Origin: Pyronema omphalodes
Taxonomy: Eukaryota > Ascomycota > Pezizomycetes > Pezizales > Pyronemataceae
DNA: 64,000 nt
Direction: 5' to 3'
Assembly (NCBI GenBank): GCA_024516155.1
Contig: JAJJXM010000055.1
Span: 186,001-250,000 of the forward strand
The position numbers and the translations under genes were made by a program. The notes under the pieces were generated by a model. It searched no databases, was not told where the DNA came from, and saw only the letters and a list, made by a program, of their open reading frames with translations. Each line of letters begins with the position of its first letter. The stretch's first letter is position 1. Shown piece after piece: positions 48,764-61,227 of this stretch.

Positions 48764-49673
48764 GATGAGTCCTGCTGTTACTGCGTGTGAGAGATGAAGC
48801 AGATTCACCAGATGTGCAAAAATGACAAAGAACCAGCACACGAAATTAAGGCGGAAATCGCCCAGCGTTTGAGGTTGAGGCTGGGAATTGGCAGTCGCAA
48901 CTTACGCGGCTCCACAAACATCGACGTGGATTGTACTGCTGTATCTATAGGGCTAAATCGAGAGTTACCACAAAAGAAGAAGGTCGCTGAACGGAAAGTT
49001 CGGTCGGAGATCGCAGCTTACCTCTGCTGCCGCCGCTAAGCCCGGCTTGGAGCTCTAAACTTAGAACGGTTAGCACGGTAGAGAGGCTTGGCTATATCCG
49101 CTGGCAGCAAACCCACTGATTCGGTCCCACTAGCCTCAAAAGAACTAGCTTTCTTCTCTTCTTGGTATACGGTCACATGATAACGAGTTACCGGAAAATG
49201 ATCAATCATGAAAACTCGCTCGATAAAAGCGGAAAAGTTCAACTGTTTCGGAGATTACGGTTAGTACAAGAGCTGAAAACAAGACATAATGTAGGGTTAC
49301 GCATAGGAATTTTTCTTAATTTAGTATTTTACACCTCAGGAGTGTATGTACGGCAACTTACATTCGGGTATCCACGTTTTTTCGAACCTGATCCAATTGT
49401 GCAACTTTCGTCTTCCAAAGCATTCCCCCTGATGGAGTGTACCCTAACATGAATTATTCGAAAAATATAGACGGCTTCACGGAGAGATAGTTTATGCTCA
49501 GTCCTTTGTTAGAAATTTCAGGTTTTCCAAAATCAATGCAGTACGTACACATCAACACTATGGTACATTTTCGCCACCAAGATTGTATATGTTATACAAG
49601 TTCCCCACCAAAAAACATATACATGCGAAGAATCTAAACAGCATTTATACCGATCATTTGTTTAAAAATCAGA

Positions 49674-49853
49674 TTTATAATAGCATGTGTATAAAGATTT
49701 CATAGCGTGAACATTTATACAGGCAATTGTATAAGATTTTTCGGTTTATAATAGCATTTGTATAAATATTTCACTAGCGTGAAAATTTATACAGGCAATT
49801 GCATAAGATTCTTCGGTTTATACTGGCATATGTATAGATTTTCCATCATCGTG
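49674..49853. repeat. Tandem repeat, 71-72 bp unit, 2.5 copies
   Basis: Copies start at 49674, 49745 and 49817 (partial). Each begins TTTATAATAGCAT or close and contains AGCGTGAA...TTTATACAGGCAATTG. Base differences between copies are few. Confidence 0.85.
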
Positions 49854-51499
49854 CAAACACTCACAAGTGAGTCCATGGGGTTTTTGCAGCACATATGTTT
49901 ATTGATGATAATCTCTACCGATTACCATAGTGCACCACTCTTCTTGATTACATATTCCTTCCTCTCCCGATTGAATAATCCAACCAGTTCTTCAATAAAA
50001 TTGATTTCAATCATCTTCCATTGTCCCACGCGTGATTTGTATATTAACTGGCCAATCCGTCCAACAAGAAAATTCTTCAATGTATGCAAGATCAATTGTT
50101 TGGTCATCAGAAAAAGTGATTGATAAAAATATGTATCATACAAAATTACAAGACAGTTATCGACCACCATGCCAGAAAAAATAATGAAGATTTACTAATC
50201 TTTTTTACCATCCTCTTCATCTTCCTCAACCAGCAGCACCTCTTCCTCTGCACTGATCGCTGCCATATCCCCCTCGATCCCCATTACAGCATCTGTACTG
50301 ATCCCAGTTCATACAAACCCCCTCGACAATGTTCCTCGCCCCTCCGAATTCCCCCCATTTCTCAAGCTGCCTTATTAAAAGCACATGAGTCGTCAACATC
50401 ATACCATGGTATGTTCCTATTCATTCCCCATAGCTTGTCGTTATTGCTTCATCTCAACGATAGCTCTATGACATGCATCGCCATAGATAGTCTCAAACCC
50501 CAAGATATGGTCTCTCCTGAAATTGCGTTGATAGATTTCGCACCACTTTTGTAGTACCACATCTAAATTGCTGTGTATGACGGCACCCTTGAGTAAGAAT
50601 ATGTAGTAGTCGGCATTTCCTTCGATGCATTTGACTTGCATTGGTTTTTCTTTTGGCGGTTGCGGTGTATAAAGATTTCCGAACTGGAGCAACCACCTGC
50701 TGAATATCCACAGTGTTGGCAGAAGGGATAGAGCCTATACCAGCAAGTGGGGGCCCTGTTCATTGACGTCATAGTGAAACCAAATTTGGAGCTATGGTGC
50801 GCCGGCGAAAACACACATGAAGGGGGCTGTGGTGCGGCAGTGGGGAGACGGAGGTGGAACCCTGCTGAACAGGAACTATGCGTTAGCGCCGCCTTAAGCA
50901 AGATTGAGAGGAAGTATATCAATCCCCCGTCCACGAGTAGTTTGACAACGCTACATCCACCTCATCAACAACATCCTACTCTCCAATGTCTTTCTAATAC
51001 GGTACAGAACAACGATGAAAAAAGAAACGTACAATGTCATCAATTACCTGAGATATCAAACCCTGCCTGCACGATCAAAAGGATGACAATTCGAAATGTG
51101 TATATCACACCTCCCAGTTGTACAAACCAATTCGAAATGACGGCCAAAAGGTACTATATGGACTATAGGAATATGAGAACTGTACGGCGACCCAGTTCAG
51201 TTTACTGTCAGTAGTATGAACTGGTCAAACTGCAAAACCTAGTTAATCGAATGCAAGGCTTGGCAAACCAGGAGAACTGTTTAAAACTGCAAAAACTGGT
51301 TTGTCCAGAGGAAATGGTTTATGAAGTGGCAATAAATATTATTCGGCGCATACATAACAAAATTGTATACTGATTGAGTGTTCAGGAATCACAGCCGATG
51401 CCTCTGATTGAAGCTCTTAAGCCTACTAATGGCCTCCAGAGTATGCCTGCCTGCATTCAATGGCGGTCCAACATAATGATCTGCTTGCATTGGGCAACA

Positions 51500-51628
51500 A
51501 AATCTCTATTTTTTTAATTCTTTGATTTTTTTTTGTCTTTCCATTTTTTGTTGTTTTTGTTGTTTTTGTTATTTTTGTTGTTTTTGTTTTTTTTGTTGTT
51601 TTTGTTTTTTTTGTTGTTTTTGTTTTTC
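51500..51628. repeat. TTTTTGTTG-type low-complexity array
   Basis: Many TTGTTTTTG units with small length changes. In the reverse frame this reads as Lys/Thr repeats without coding meaning. Confidence 0.75.
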
Positions 51629-51748
51629 CAATATGTATAGTAGTGCTCGTCTGAATAAACAAAGATTCTACCACATTATTTCAATAAATCATTGGTAATT
51701 TAGCTAGTATTGTGATGTTTTCAGTCCGAATTTTTTGTTTACATTATA

Positions 51749-51880
51749 GAATGTTATATCTTTTTTTTATCTACGGGATTGTATATTTTATAGAATGTTA
51801 TATCTTTTTGTTGTCTACTGGATTGTATTTCTCGTGGAAAGTTATATCTTTTTGTTATCCCCGCGATTGTATTTCTTCTG
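51749..51880. repeat. Tandem repeat, 44-bp unit, three copies
   Basis: Copies begin GAATGTTATATC at 51749 and 51793 and GAAAGTTATATC at 51837. All continue TTTTTG..TCTAC..GATTGTAT with substitutions only. Confidence 0.85.
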
Positions 51881-52111
51881 TTGTGGTATAAACGGGTATA
51901 TCACATGTTTAAAAATGTATATGTAAATCATAAACCTGTTTTATCCCACTAGGCAAACATATACAGAAAAACTGTATAAAACTTATACCATTACATGTAC
52001 CATAGGGCAATCAAATTACATCATCCTCCCTGACCATTAAGACCCCTTCAAAACCGAGTAAAAATAATTTGCTGAAAATAACAGCCTGTACAAGTTTGGC
52101 CCGACTGATTT

Positions 52112-53848
52112 TTACCACATTCCTAAAACAATTGATCCCAAAACAACCCCCATCGCAAGCGCCTTTGGTACGGTCAACGCATTTCCGCTACCTTTTGGTT
52201 CATTGAGCTCAAAATTTTGCTCAGTAGGATTTGATGAAACGGTCGTGTCCTGTATCGGTGTTTGAGTTGCAGATGAGGGGATACTGTTCGAAGTTTGCAT
52301 TACAGCTGGGTGGGGCTTCCCAACGGTGGAATGAGCGGGGTGGTGGTTCACTTCGACGATAGGCTTGGTTGAAGAGGGAATGTGGTATAGCGAGGTACTT
52401 TGAGACGGAGGATGGTATGGCATGGCGGGTGTAGTGGTAGGCCAATGAGAAGAGCTGTAAGAGACATCCGGTGTCGGATGAGGGGGTGCACCGTGTGGAG
52501 TGTCTAAAGTGCCGTGGGAATGAGGTAGGCAAAGCTTCTTTGAGTCACCATGACATGGTTGATGAGCGGACACTGTAGGTTTTAGTGTAGGGAAGACCAC
52601 AGGAGGCGGAATGTAGGTTGGCTTCTCGATATGCGTTGTTGGAGAAGTCGAGCGGGTTATGCTAGTGAGGTTTACTGTTTCGTATGCGATGGTTGCGTGG
52701 ACTGCTGGTAGACTCGGGATAACATTGGGTGCTTCAGGTGCACTAGGAGTTGGTACTGAGGGGTGAATCACGGGCTTCTTCTGTGAAAGATGATTATTGA
52801 TTGCTACCGCGCAAGAAGGATGAAATAACTTACGTTGTCAACGTAATGGATGACTCCGTTCTTGAGAATGCCGTCCGACTGGACAATTTTGTTACCGTTT
52901 ACAAATATCAAGCCATCTTTCCGCTCGATTTTCAAAGAACTTCCACAGCTTGCCTTGTATGTTTTCCCGGATTCAAGATCTGGAGTATATCCCACAAAGT
53001 CGTAGATAACTTGCTGTCCGACATTTACATCGCCACCAACAGGGTTCAGAGGTGCAAAAACTGTGATTTTTGGATAGTTGTCAAGCTTCTCCATCAAACC
53101 GCTGTTCTGAATCGCATTGAAGAAGGTTGATGCATTGGCTTCGAGAAGTGTTTCTGAGAGTGATACTGGAAGCTTGATGACTCTATTTCAAATAAATTTT
53201 AAAATACAGGTCATTTAATCATCAGGATTATGCTAGAATAGCTACTCACCCGTTAACGGGAAAAATAACACCGTTTTGAAATCGAATCGGACCGCCAACT
53301 GTTCTGACTACTCCTCCTAACCCCGATGACACTTCGATAATCTTCGAACTGTTGTATCCGCAAGGTCGAGATTCATGGACTAAGCGTGAAACCAGCCTCT
53401 GTGGTACTCCAGGTCCCAAATTGACGTACATTGGATCATATAGTAGCGAGTCTCGAACACCAGTTTCATAGTCGTTTATGTATCTCTTGTTAGATCTCCT
53501 CTGGCCTTCAGGTGAATTCTCCCCCTTTACATGCATCTGACTTCGTCGTCTATCGACGAAGGTACAGGGATTCGGCGGAACATAACCGCCATAGTCGTCG
53601 CGCCGAGTTATGTTCAGAAAAAGAGGAGAGTCCTGGTTAATTGGTGCGTATACTCGAACTTGCTCTTCTGAAGATGAAATTTGATTTTTGAAGTCTTGAA
53701 ATACTGCTGCATCGCGTCGTAGATACTGTAGGAACTTAGACAAGTTTGGCTGTGATTCTAGAGCAGTTTCAATATCCGGTATCGCATAGACATTGTTGCT
53801 CAGCGAAAAAAGGAGTAAATAGAGGTAAAAAGGAGAAAACTTCTGCAT
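52112..53848 (-). CDS. Fasciclin (FAS1) domain protein, predicted GPI-anchored
   Basis: Surface protein. Exons on the minus strand: 53848-53250, 53182-52834, 52780-52112; 538 aa. An N-terminal signal peptide is clear (LYLLLFSLSNNVYA). A first, diverged FAS1-like part (VRVYAPINQDSPLF) is followed by a more typical FAS1 domain: FFNAIQNSGLMEKLDNYPKI, TVFAPLNP, then the H2-type ending GILKNGVIHYVDNV. The last 220 residues are Pro/Ser/Thr-rich and extended. They end GSGNALTVPKALAMGVVLGS plus a hydrophobic tail, which fits a GPI-attachment signal near the Ser-Gly-Asn site. Adhesion or wall association is the general role of such proteins. Both introns (67 and 53 nt) are canonical. Confidence 0.87.
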
Positions 53849-55097
53849 CCCTTTTCTGCCACAACGAGTGAGGAAAATGTGTTGGCGATATATGATTCAA
53901 TCGTCAAATGTCTTTATCTCTCTGTAATTCACAACCCCTATATATTGTAGGCAAACTCTACAACGTGCACAACCTCACATACAGTTGGAGAAAATAGGCC
54001 TGTATTACATGTTAATTTCAGCCTATTCAACCAATCAACCGCATTTGACAATCATTGGACACATGCGTAGTTCGTAACCCCTTTATTCCAAGTGCAATGG
54101 GATACGCAAACATGCTTTAGGTCTACGTATTATTGCTAAGAGATACCCGGATTTATAGCATGGTTTGCCCATGTAGATTTCATCTTCTGAAGGAAACGTA
54201 CCGCAGTGTAACACCAAAAGCTGTAGGAACTCTATAGTCTGTATTTTAATAATTCAAATCTTTTCTTCTATTATTTGTAGAAGAACGATTTTTATGAAAT
54301 CTTGATTCCCTAATTCATCTATAATTGGGATGATACGATGGGTGTCCTCTCCCGGGTCCAAATAACCCATGGTCATTTGCTTGCCGGAATACAAGGATAA
54401 AATACCATCGGAAATCTAGGGCTGCTCACAGATGTAAAATCTTGGGTCCGATCGTTGGAGTTACCCAAGATGCCCAAATTACGCAAGTGGCCTCATACTT
54501 TCGGAGTGGGAATACATCTTCTAATGCACCCTTGTTTCCACGTAAGTAGTTCAAAGGTGCATTTAAAACCTACCATGGTTACTTATAACACCGAATATGG
54601 TGAGCTAACTTTTGAATAGGTGAAATGGCACTTTTAACTAGTCCATTTGTAAACTGCTTTTATCTAGAAATTGACTCACACTGAAGTAATAAGTTCCTTC
54701 TAGTCCCGCGATATTCAAATACCCCTGAAGAAGTCAATTATTGATCAACAGTTTACTCTCGAGCAGTTGCACTAGTGATGCCCCCTATAAGCCCGTTTCA
54801 TAATTACACTGTTCAACCTGCATATTCCCGTCAACCAGAAGCGGGATATTAAGTATGGTAACACGGCAATCTTTGTCAATTTTTGCCGTTAAATATTACT
54901 TTCACTTCTCCAGTCCATCCTCTTGCAAGTCATGCAGATGCATATCATTCTGCTTCCTCATATTTTCGAAGTAACAGAGTTGTCGTAGAGTAGGAATATA
55001 CTGGGACCAAAGTTTCAGGTTCGTATATAAATCCCCTCATTCAATGCCTCAATTGACTGAGCATCAATAACTTGATTTTAGATTTGTTACTTCGACG
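53849..55097. other. Intergenic region between divergent genes
   Basis: 1.25 kb containing promoters of the fasciclin gene (left) and the membrane protein gene (right). AT-rich. No gene or repeat recognised. Confidence 0.5.
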
Positions 55098-57284
55098 ATG
55101 TCAGCAGTCCTTACGTACGGATACCAGCCACAAGATGTCGAACTTATCCTCGGGATGACGAAGTGGTTTTGGATACCCGCGAGTACAGGAGGCCTCATTC
55201 GCGCAGTTTCTGTCAACAGTTCGATTGCCAGTTACTGGATCTCTGGATACACTCTGATTAATATCCTGATATTTGTTGCCATTGCGAGGATTATCAAGGA
55301 CATCATCATCGCCATGTTTCCACTGCGCGGAAACGGAAATCGATACGCCATGTTGGTCGGATACTACAACACCAACGATCAGGTTTCCGTCATCATAACA
55401 GCATCGTCATACTGTTGGAAATGCCTTGTCCGTATCAAAGGAGACGGCCTATGGGGTATAGATTGGGGCACATTTGGGCTAGGGATATTGCTTGTCTTAT
55501 TTGCATCGGCACTATTGATAGCCAATTCTTTTGGCAGTATCTATGTTACTGGACAACTACGCCTCGGAAATATTGCCAGAGTAGCACCCGAAAGCATATA
55601 TTATGCCGACTTGAATCGTGCTCCAATGTCAGTGCGCCCGGAAGCTCTGCGTTATTTTAAACTTCCGGCATGTATACGGTCTAGTTCCGAATTGTCTGAA
55701 GCGAAGGATATTTTGAAGGACAGTTACAAGTTTGAGTTCAAAAGAGAGTGGGAGACTGGAAAAAAGCCCGATGAGCGTCGGCCGTCGATGACGTTTGACT
55801 ACCAATATACCATCAAAGGACATGAATTCGGATTTCAAAGAGCACCTGATCTTGAGTATAATGTTCATGGAATATGCAAGACAGTATACTCTTATTTCAA
55901 CAAGACTGTCCGTGGTCAAGAGCAATATGTTCTCTGGGACGACAGAAAGAATCATTTGTATGCTATAGACCCGGAAAACTATACCTTGCCTTTTGCGGAA
56001 TTCGTCAGCTCTAACCAGTTGCACACGGAGGTAGTCAAGAAATTCGCCCTGATACCCCATGTGGTCGGTCGCCGAAGCAGTACACCAAACCTAGAGGATC
56101 CGTGGTATTTGACAGAACCAAACGACGGTCAAGACAAAGATTTTTTTGCTTACAAGATCAAAACTGGTCGACCACCTATAGTCTGTCAACAATCCGACAC
56201 ATGGGCCTATAAAGGTCATAAGGTCGATTCAGTGACAAAACTCGAGCATTTAGTAAACATTACCGGGCTGCCAATTCACAAAGCTTACTGGGGGAGGCTT
56301 TTACAGGCCGAATTTGCTTACCCTTCTGTTCTTACCGTTGGTCAAATTCTTGGGTATTCGGCACTGGCTGTTTCGTCGAGTGCTGTTGCCTTCAGTGGAC
56401 GATTCGAGGTCAGTAATGCGTCAGTCAAAGAAGATCTCGAAAGAATAGTGCTTTCGACATTAGTATACTCCCGCGACGTCCTTCGTACTATGGCACTTGT
56501 TCCAAAAGAACGGCGGAAGGTTTACAATCTCCCAAATCTCCTATCTGAAGACGGTAACCATGTCTCCGATGACGTTGCAGACTTTGTCATACGATCTGCC
56601 AATGTTACGACGATGTCAGTGAAAGCACTTATTGCAACTCCTATTATCTGCCTCTTATTGTGGATTTTCATTGGCATGCGAGGGTCCCTGTTATGTGCGG
56701 ATATCCTGGACCATATCAAAAACAACGGTTACAGATCACGGTTTATACAGCGGACAATCGCATTATCAAGTATTCAACTATATCGGTATCTCGATGAACA
56801 ACTGAGCGGTGAACGAAGGTGGTCGGGCCGCTTGTCATTCACTCCATACATCAAAGATGTTTCTAGCAGTCATGATCGAAAGGTCTCCGAATTTGAGGAC
56901 ATTCGAGGTTCAGCATGTATTACAATACCGGAATCTGCAGTTACGCCACCTCTGTCATCGCAAAGTACTTCGTCTTTCAAGGAATCCTCCATCAATGTCG
57001 AGAGTCCACCGTATTTTCAGGCCATGGAACCCGAGCGCGGAGCTACAGAATTGACGAAACGGACCAGGACCCCCTTTGCAAGACCTGCCCTAATCCCGAT
57101 TCACGAGGACGCTATGGACGAATCTTCAAAAGATTCCCGCGACCCAATACCAGGAATTTCAACAAAAGATCATCGCTCTGGTGGTGGCAGGTACGAATTA
57201 GCGATGACACGGTACTGGCGACCTAATACTCAAAGATCTGGTGGTCGTATTGGATGGGACCGAATTCAGAGAGAATGCGAGTAG
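55098..57284 (+). CDS. Uncharacterised multi-pass membrane protein
   Basis: Single exon, 728 aa. No family recognised. Hydrophobic segments: one near the start (YWISGYTLINILIFVAIARI), a second about residue 120-147 (LGILLVLFASALLIANSFG), and a third near 510-530 (ALIATPIICLLLWIFIGM). Between the second and third lies a large domain of about 360 residues, with N-glycosylation-type sites (NKTV, NYTL, NITG, NASV). That makes an extracellular or luminal domain flanked by membrane helices likely. The C-terminal 180 residues are polar, Ser/Pro-rich and probably cytosolic. The start ATG has a good context; an upstream TTTTAG at 55074-55081 hints at a leader intron. The architecture recalls fungal-specific plasma-membrane proteins of unknown role. 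Confidence 0.75.
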   Translation: MSAVLTYGYQPQDVELILGMTKWFWIPASTGGLIRAVSVNSSIASYWISGYTLINILIFVAIARIIKDIIIAMFPLRGNGNRYAMLVGYYNTNDQVSVIITASSYCWKCLVRIKGDGLWGIDWGTFGLGILLVLFASALLIANSFGSIYVTGQLRLGNIARVAPESIYYADLNRAPMSVRPEALRYFKLPACIRSSSELSEAKDILKDSYKFEFKREWETGKKPDERRPSMTFDYQYTIKGHEFGFQRAPDLEYNVHGICKTVYSYFNKTVRGQEQYVLWDDRKNHLYAIDPENYTLPFAEFVSSNQLHTEVVKKFALIPHVVGRRSSTPNLEDPWYLTEPNDGQDKDFFAYKIKTGRPPIVCQQSDTWAYKGHKVDSVTKLEHLVNITGLPIHKAYWGRLLQAEFAYPSVLTVGQILGYSALAVSSSAVAFSGRFEVSNASVKEDLERIVLSTLVYSRDVLRTMALVPKERRKVYNLPNLLSEDGNHVSDDVADFVIRSANVTTMSVKALIATPIICLLLWIFIGMRGSLLCADILDHIKNNGYRSRFIQRTIALSSIQLYRYLDEQLSGERRWSGRLSFTPYIKDVSSSHDRKVSEFEDIRGSACITIPESAVTPPLSSQSTSSFKESSINVESPPYFQAMEPERGATELTKRTRTPFARPALIPIHEDAMDESSKDSRDPIPGISTKDHRSGGGRYELAMTRYWRPNTQRSGGRIGWDRIQRECE

Positions 57285-58146
57285 TTGACGTTATGTTTAT
57301 GATATATAAGAACATTGTAGATTGATGGGCCTAGAACTCGACGTTCGACATAGTGGACCTAGTCGACTACTTTCATTGTAATTTTTAATTGGTTGAGATA
57401 GTTTCATGTAGAACGAGTGCTTATTTGTGGTCATTTTATTTCCTTTGTAGCGCGTAAAACTGCATCATGAATTCCTACCTTTTCGTCTTTAGTGGATTTT
57501 TGTCCGCCTCGAAGGATTTGTGGTAAAACTTACAATGGCATGTATATTCCATGTATTTATTTCTGATTGTCAAAATCTTTTAACGCTTTGATAGAGTATC
57601 CGCCAAGAACTGCAGGGGATAATTCTGCAGTTAGATTTCACTTGGTCTCTTGGTTATAACAAATTCTATACAAATATGTTTTTCTTTTGGAGTTTATTTG
57701 TCAATATTTGGTATGCAAAGCCAAGAGATATCATCAACCGAAAGACTAAGCGCCAAGATAAATAGTTGAAATCAGCATAGCTGTATACCCTAAAGCACCT
57801 TAAACTGTATATGGCGTTTTTTAGTATAACACCACTTTATGAACCAAGCTAGTATTCGAGTAGAACAGTTGTTATTTCACCTCTGCTTTCATTTTCACTG
57901 GCCAGTTCATGATCACTGGGCTGTCTCCCGAGTGCGGCCTGTAATTTATTAGGATAACCGTCGCAACCATACTGCGCACTACAGTACCTCCAACCTTAGA
58001 ACCATTTTTTCAACGTCTTTAATGTATTTGAAAGAGCGAGCAAAGCAATTTGCTGTAATGTGCGATGTATGAGTCAAAAAATTCCAACTAAGTTGAATAC
58101 AAGTGATATACTGGTAGAAAAACACCCCTTATGACGTTTTCGCTTC
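57285..58146. other. Intergenic region between convergent genes
   Basis: AT-rich 3' flanks of both neighbours. No gene seen. Confidence 0.5.
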
Positions 58147-58782
58147 CTAATATCCACATGTCCTACAGGCTTTATTTACAACAACATCCGCATCTCTTCC
58201 ATACTGTGATAACCTGACATACCCGCCCTTCATATTCCAGCCATCTCTACAAATGCTAGCCACTTGTAAAACTGCTTGTCCAGCCGACCAGCATGGAATA
58301 CAATCTCCGTCATTTCCACAGATATGTACACTCGATTCTACTCCCGTAGGCTCGAGGGTGTACATATAAGTCGCGCATCCCTCGTATGAACCTGTTTCAG
58401 TGTGCAAAGGTTCACGAAGAATACAACACCAGTTACGTTTCGCTAATCGTCTACCGTCTAAAAACATGAAGGCATTGCTTCTAGTAACTGCATAGTTTGC
58501 ATTACGAGTGAAATCGCAGTGGGTTTTGCTGTGGGTTGGATTGTGGAGGTAATCTTGAGAGGTAACAGGGAGCATTATGGGAGACGGAAGACCGAATGCC
58601 TCTAGGTTGATCATTCCGTTTTCGGAGGAGTTGAGCTGAGAAAGAACCGAAGGAGCGAGGATGAGTCTAGGGATGGACTCTGGCGTAACAATGAGGGTTC
58701 CATTCTCATACTTGTGCGTGCCGTATGATATTATGGAGGCGCTGATGAGAGGCGCGAGAAAAAAGAAGCCGAGGAAGTTCAT
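58147..58782 (-). CDS. Secreted cysteine-rich protein, unknown function
   Basis: No intron; 211 aa from ATG 58782, the second in-frame start. It directly precedes a signal peptide (NFLGFFFLAPLISASIIS). The longer form from 58830 adds 16 polar residues and would hide the signal. The mature protein has ten cysteines: THCDF, a WCC pair, GCATY, HICGN, DCIPCW, ICRDG, and ACRTCGY at the end. The even number suggests five disulphides. One N-glycosylation-type site (NGT) lies near the N-terminus. No family recognised. Size, secretion and Cys content fit an effector-like or structural extracellular protein, which is inference. It sits alone in gene-poor DNA. Confidence 0.7.
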   Translation of the reverse strand: MNFLGFFFLAPLISASIISYGTHKYENGTLIVTPESIPRLILAPSVLSQLNSSENGMINLEAFGLPSPIMLPVTSQDYLHNPTHSKTHCDFTRNANYAVTRSNAFMFLDGRRLAKRNWCCILREPLHTETGSYEGCATYMYTLEPTGVESSVHICGNDGDCIPCWSAGQAVLQVASICRDGWNMKGGYVRLSQYGRDADVVVNKACRTCGY

Positions 58783-61227
58783 CGTGAATGAGCTTTGACG
58801 TCTTTGATTTTTGTTGATACCGGAAGCCATTAGTATCTTCTACTGCTATATATACCAAGTATGCAAAGTTAATTCATCGAGAATTAGCCTCTATAATACC
58901 AGACAGCATTTTCGTCAGATGCATGTCAAGATTTTGAGTTTTGGGTATTGCTGCTGAAAATGCTGCTGCATTCCCAAGGACCCGATTCTCATGGATCATA
59001 TGGATACCCATTGTATGGGAAAACCTTCTGCTATATCGGTAATAAATTCTAAATGCAGCCTAAGCGCAGAGAACTTACGCACCCGGGGCAATGGAGTGGA
59101 TTTTCTCAGCCAGTTTCCCTGGGCCTGATCTCGTAAAGTGTGAAATATGTACACTCGCATTTTTTCATGCGGAATTGATATTAATCATTATGCTCATGAT
59201 ATTAACGGCGAATTATGCAGAATTCTACTTTTGCTGTATATCTACCCATATTTCATTTCGGATTCCAACTCTCGAGAGATTCCGTAAGTCATATATCAAC
59301 GCTGCCGATGCATAACGATACCGGAAGCTAAACTTTATTGTCAGTCATTGGTACATAATTAGTGCCTCTTTTAGGCGTGCAGCAATTGTCAATTATGTTT
59401 TCAGAGCGCTTTATTCTTCTTTCATGGGAATTTTTGCATTTCCACAAGGGTAAAGGAGGCCAAGAATGTGAAAAACATTATACGATGTCTTTATGTCAAT
59501 TCCGCCCCCAAAGGAAGCAACCGTAATTGTTCCGGGCGGTAAACGGTATTTACACCCGGCTATTCCATCGTCTCCTAACAAACGACCAGAGGATAGATAC
59601 ATCAATACGAAGGTCTCTAGCGGAGACAAGCATCACATCCACGTATGTACCCGTTTCTTTATAATCACCGTGTTACACCTCCAAACAGCATTATAAGTAT
59701 GCTTACGATACCAGCGGTAATCCCCGCTTCAAGGTAGTATTTCCATGACATACTGCATTCGTCGTGCCGCACGCGCAATGACTATGACATCACTAGTTTG
59801 CGCTGGATACCTAGTCTCTAGTAACACCTCTCCATGACGGATCACTCGCGGCCGAAATCGACCCTTTCCACAACATCGTCCAAAATACACTCACAAGCCC
59901 GGATCTTAACTAATCCCAATCAGCCTTTATTCCAAGCCCTAAATTGAACCTGAAGATCCCAACAGCACTGCAATCAACTTGCATCAACACATCCAAAAAC
60001 ATCACCGAAATTATGACCTCCGGTAAAATACGCACGATCAGCCACGCGTCGGATCATATCTACTTTTCTCTCGTGCCTGATCAGCCCATGAAGAAATCCG
60101 AACTACCCACTGCACCGGCCGAGTATCGTTAACGCCGGACGGTATCATTTATGTTCCTAGTATAATTCCAAGTCGGCCGCGGTATATAAACGTAGTTCTA
60201 TGTATATATATACGTAAACTACACAGCGCGATGACGACGTCACGAAGTCAAGCCACGCGTGGATAAATCCCAATTCCAAGAAGTAATTTACCCAGAAATC
60301 TTGAATACCGACAAGCGAAAGCTTCTGGAAGTTCTTGGTAGAAGCTTCTTCTTGATCTTGACAATTTAGCCGCGAACTTTAACGACGCCGCCACCATCGC
60401 GTTGTCTTGTCGGCTATTTTCAAGATAATCCGAACCACGCGGACCACGCGGGCGGGGGGCCAAACTGCGGCTAAATTGTAATATATTTCCGCCGGCTAAA
60501 ATCCTTTGCTTATAATAACCATGGAAAGTTGGAACCAGTGGTTCAGCCCTACATAGCTACGTATTTAGCTAGATAGCTAAGAAATCTTGTATCAACATCA
60601 ACAACAACCATAGTGTACATATATAGTGAAGGTTGGGGGAGGGGGGTAGAGCAATTTTATTTTGGGGAAATGTAACTGGACTGCATGGCGTACTTGCATG
60701 TGTTTTTGATGGCATAGCTAGATATTTGAAATTAGACTACTGGACCACGGAAACGTCGAAATTCTGTGATGCAGAGATACTCTGGGATCCTCCGGATTAT
60801 CGAGATGATATGAGCTGATGTGACGATCCCCGGTGATCCTTTGGGATTTTCTGAAATCCTTTGGGATTCTCCGGATTATCGATATGATGTGAGGTGATGT
60901 GGTATGATATGCAAACACACGGACGAAAAGAATTAACCTTCGTGCTGGCCTGTGCTGAAATTCTGTAAACTGCATCTGCGGGGGATAGGAATAAGTAATT
61001 TCAAGAAGCAAGATCATCCAGCATGTGTTGTTGGTCTGGGTAGGTCCGATGATCTTGTAGCTCTAAATAAAATTCAGAAATACAATATAAAACCCGACAA
61101 AAAGTCGCTATTATATTGTAGATGCCGTTGGAAGGAGGAATAAGCTATCATATCCTGAACTCCTCTAGCTTCTCTACGATTTCAGAAAATTTCTCACTAG
61201 CCATTTGAAATCATCTATCTACCCATC
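58783..61227. other. Gene-poor intergenic region, 2.4 kb
   Basis: Several short open frames (for example 59091-59315 + and 59411-59629 -) lack signals or family resemblance. Two near-copies of TCCTTTGGGATTTTCTGAAA/TCCTTTGGGATTCTCCGGAT occur near 60837-60882. Confidence 0.5.

Larger units (their letters stand above)
48764..52111. other. Gene-poor region, 3.3 kb, with two tandem repeat loci
   Basis: No gene supported. A 71-72 bp tandem repeat lies at 49674-49853, a TTTTTGTTG array at 51500-51628 and a 44-bp tandem repeat at 51749-51880. The open frame 50441-50692 (-) looks slightly protein-like (QVKCIEGNADYYIFLLKGAV) but has no start context or partner exons. Confidence 0.5.

Noticed and set aside
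50441..50692. 83-codon minus-strand frame with protein-like composition
   Set aside because: No convincing start, splice partners or family. Possibly a decayed exon, but not supportable.
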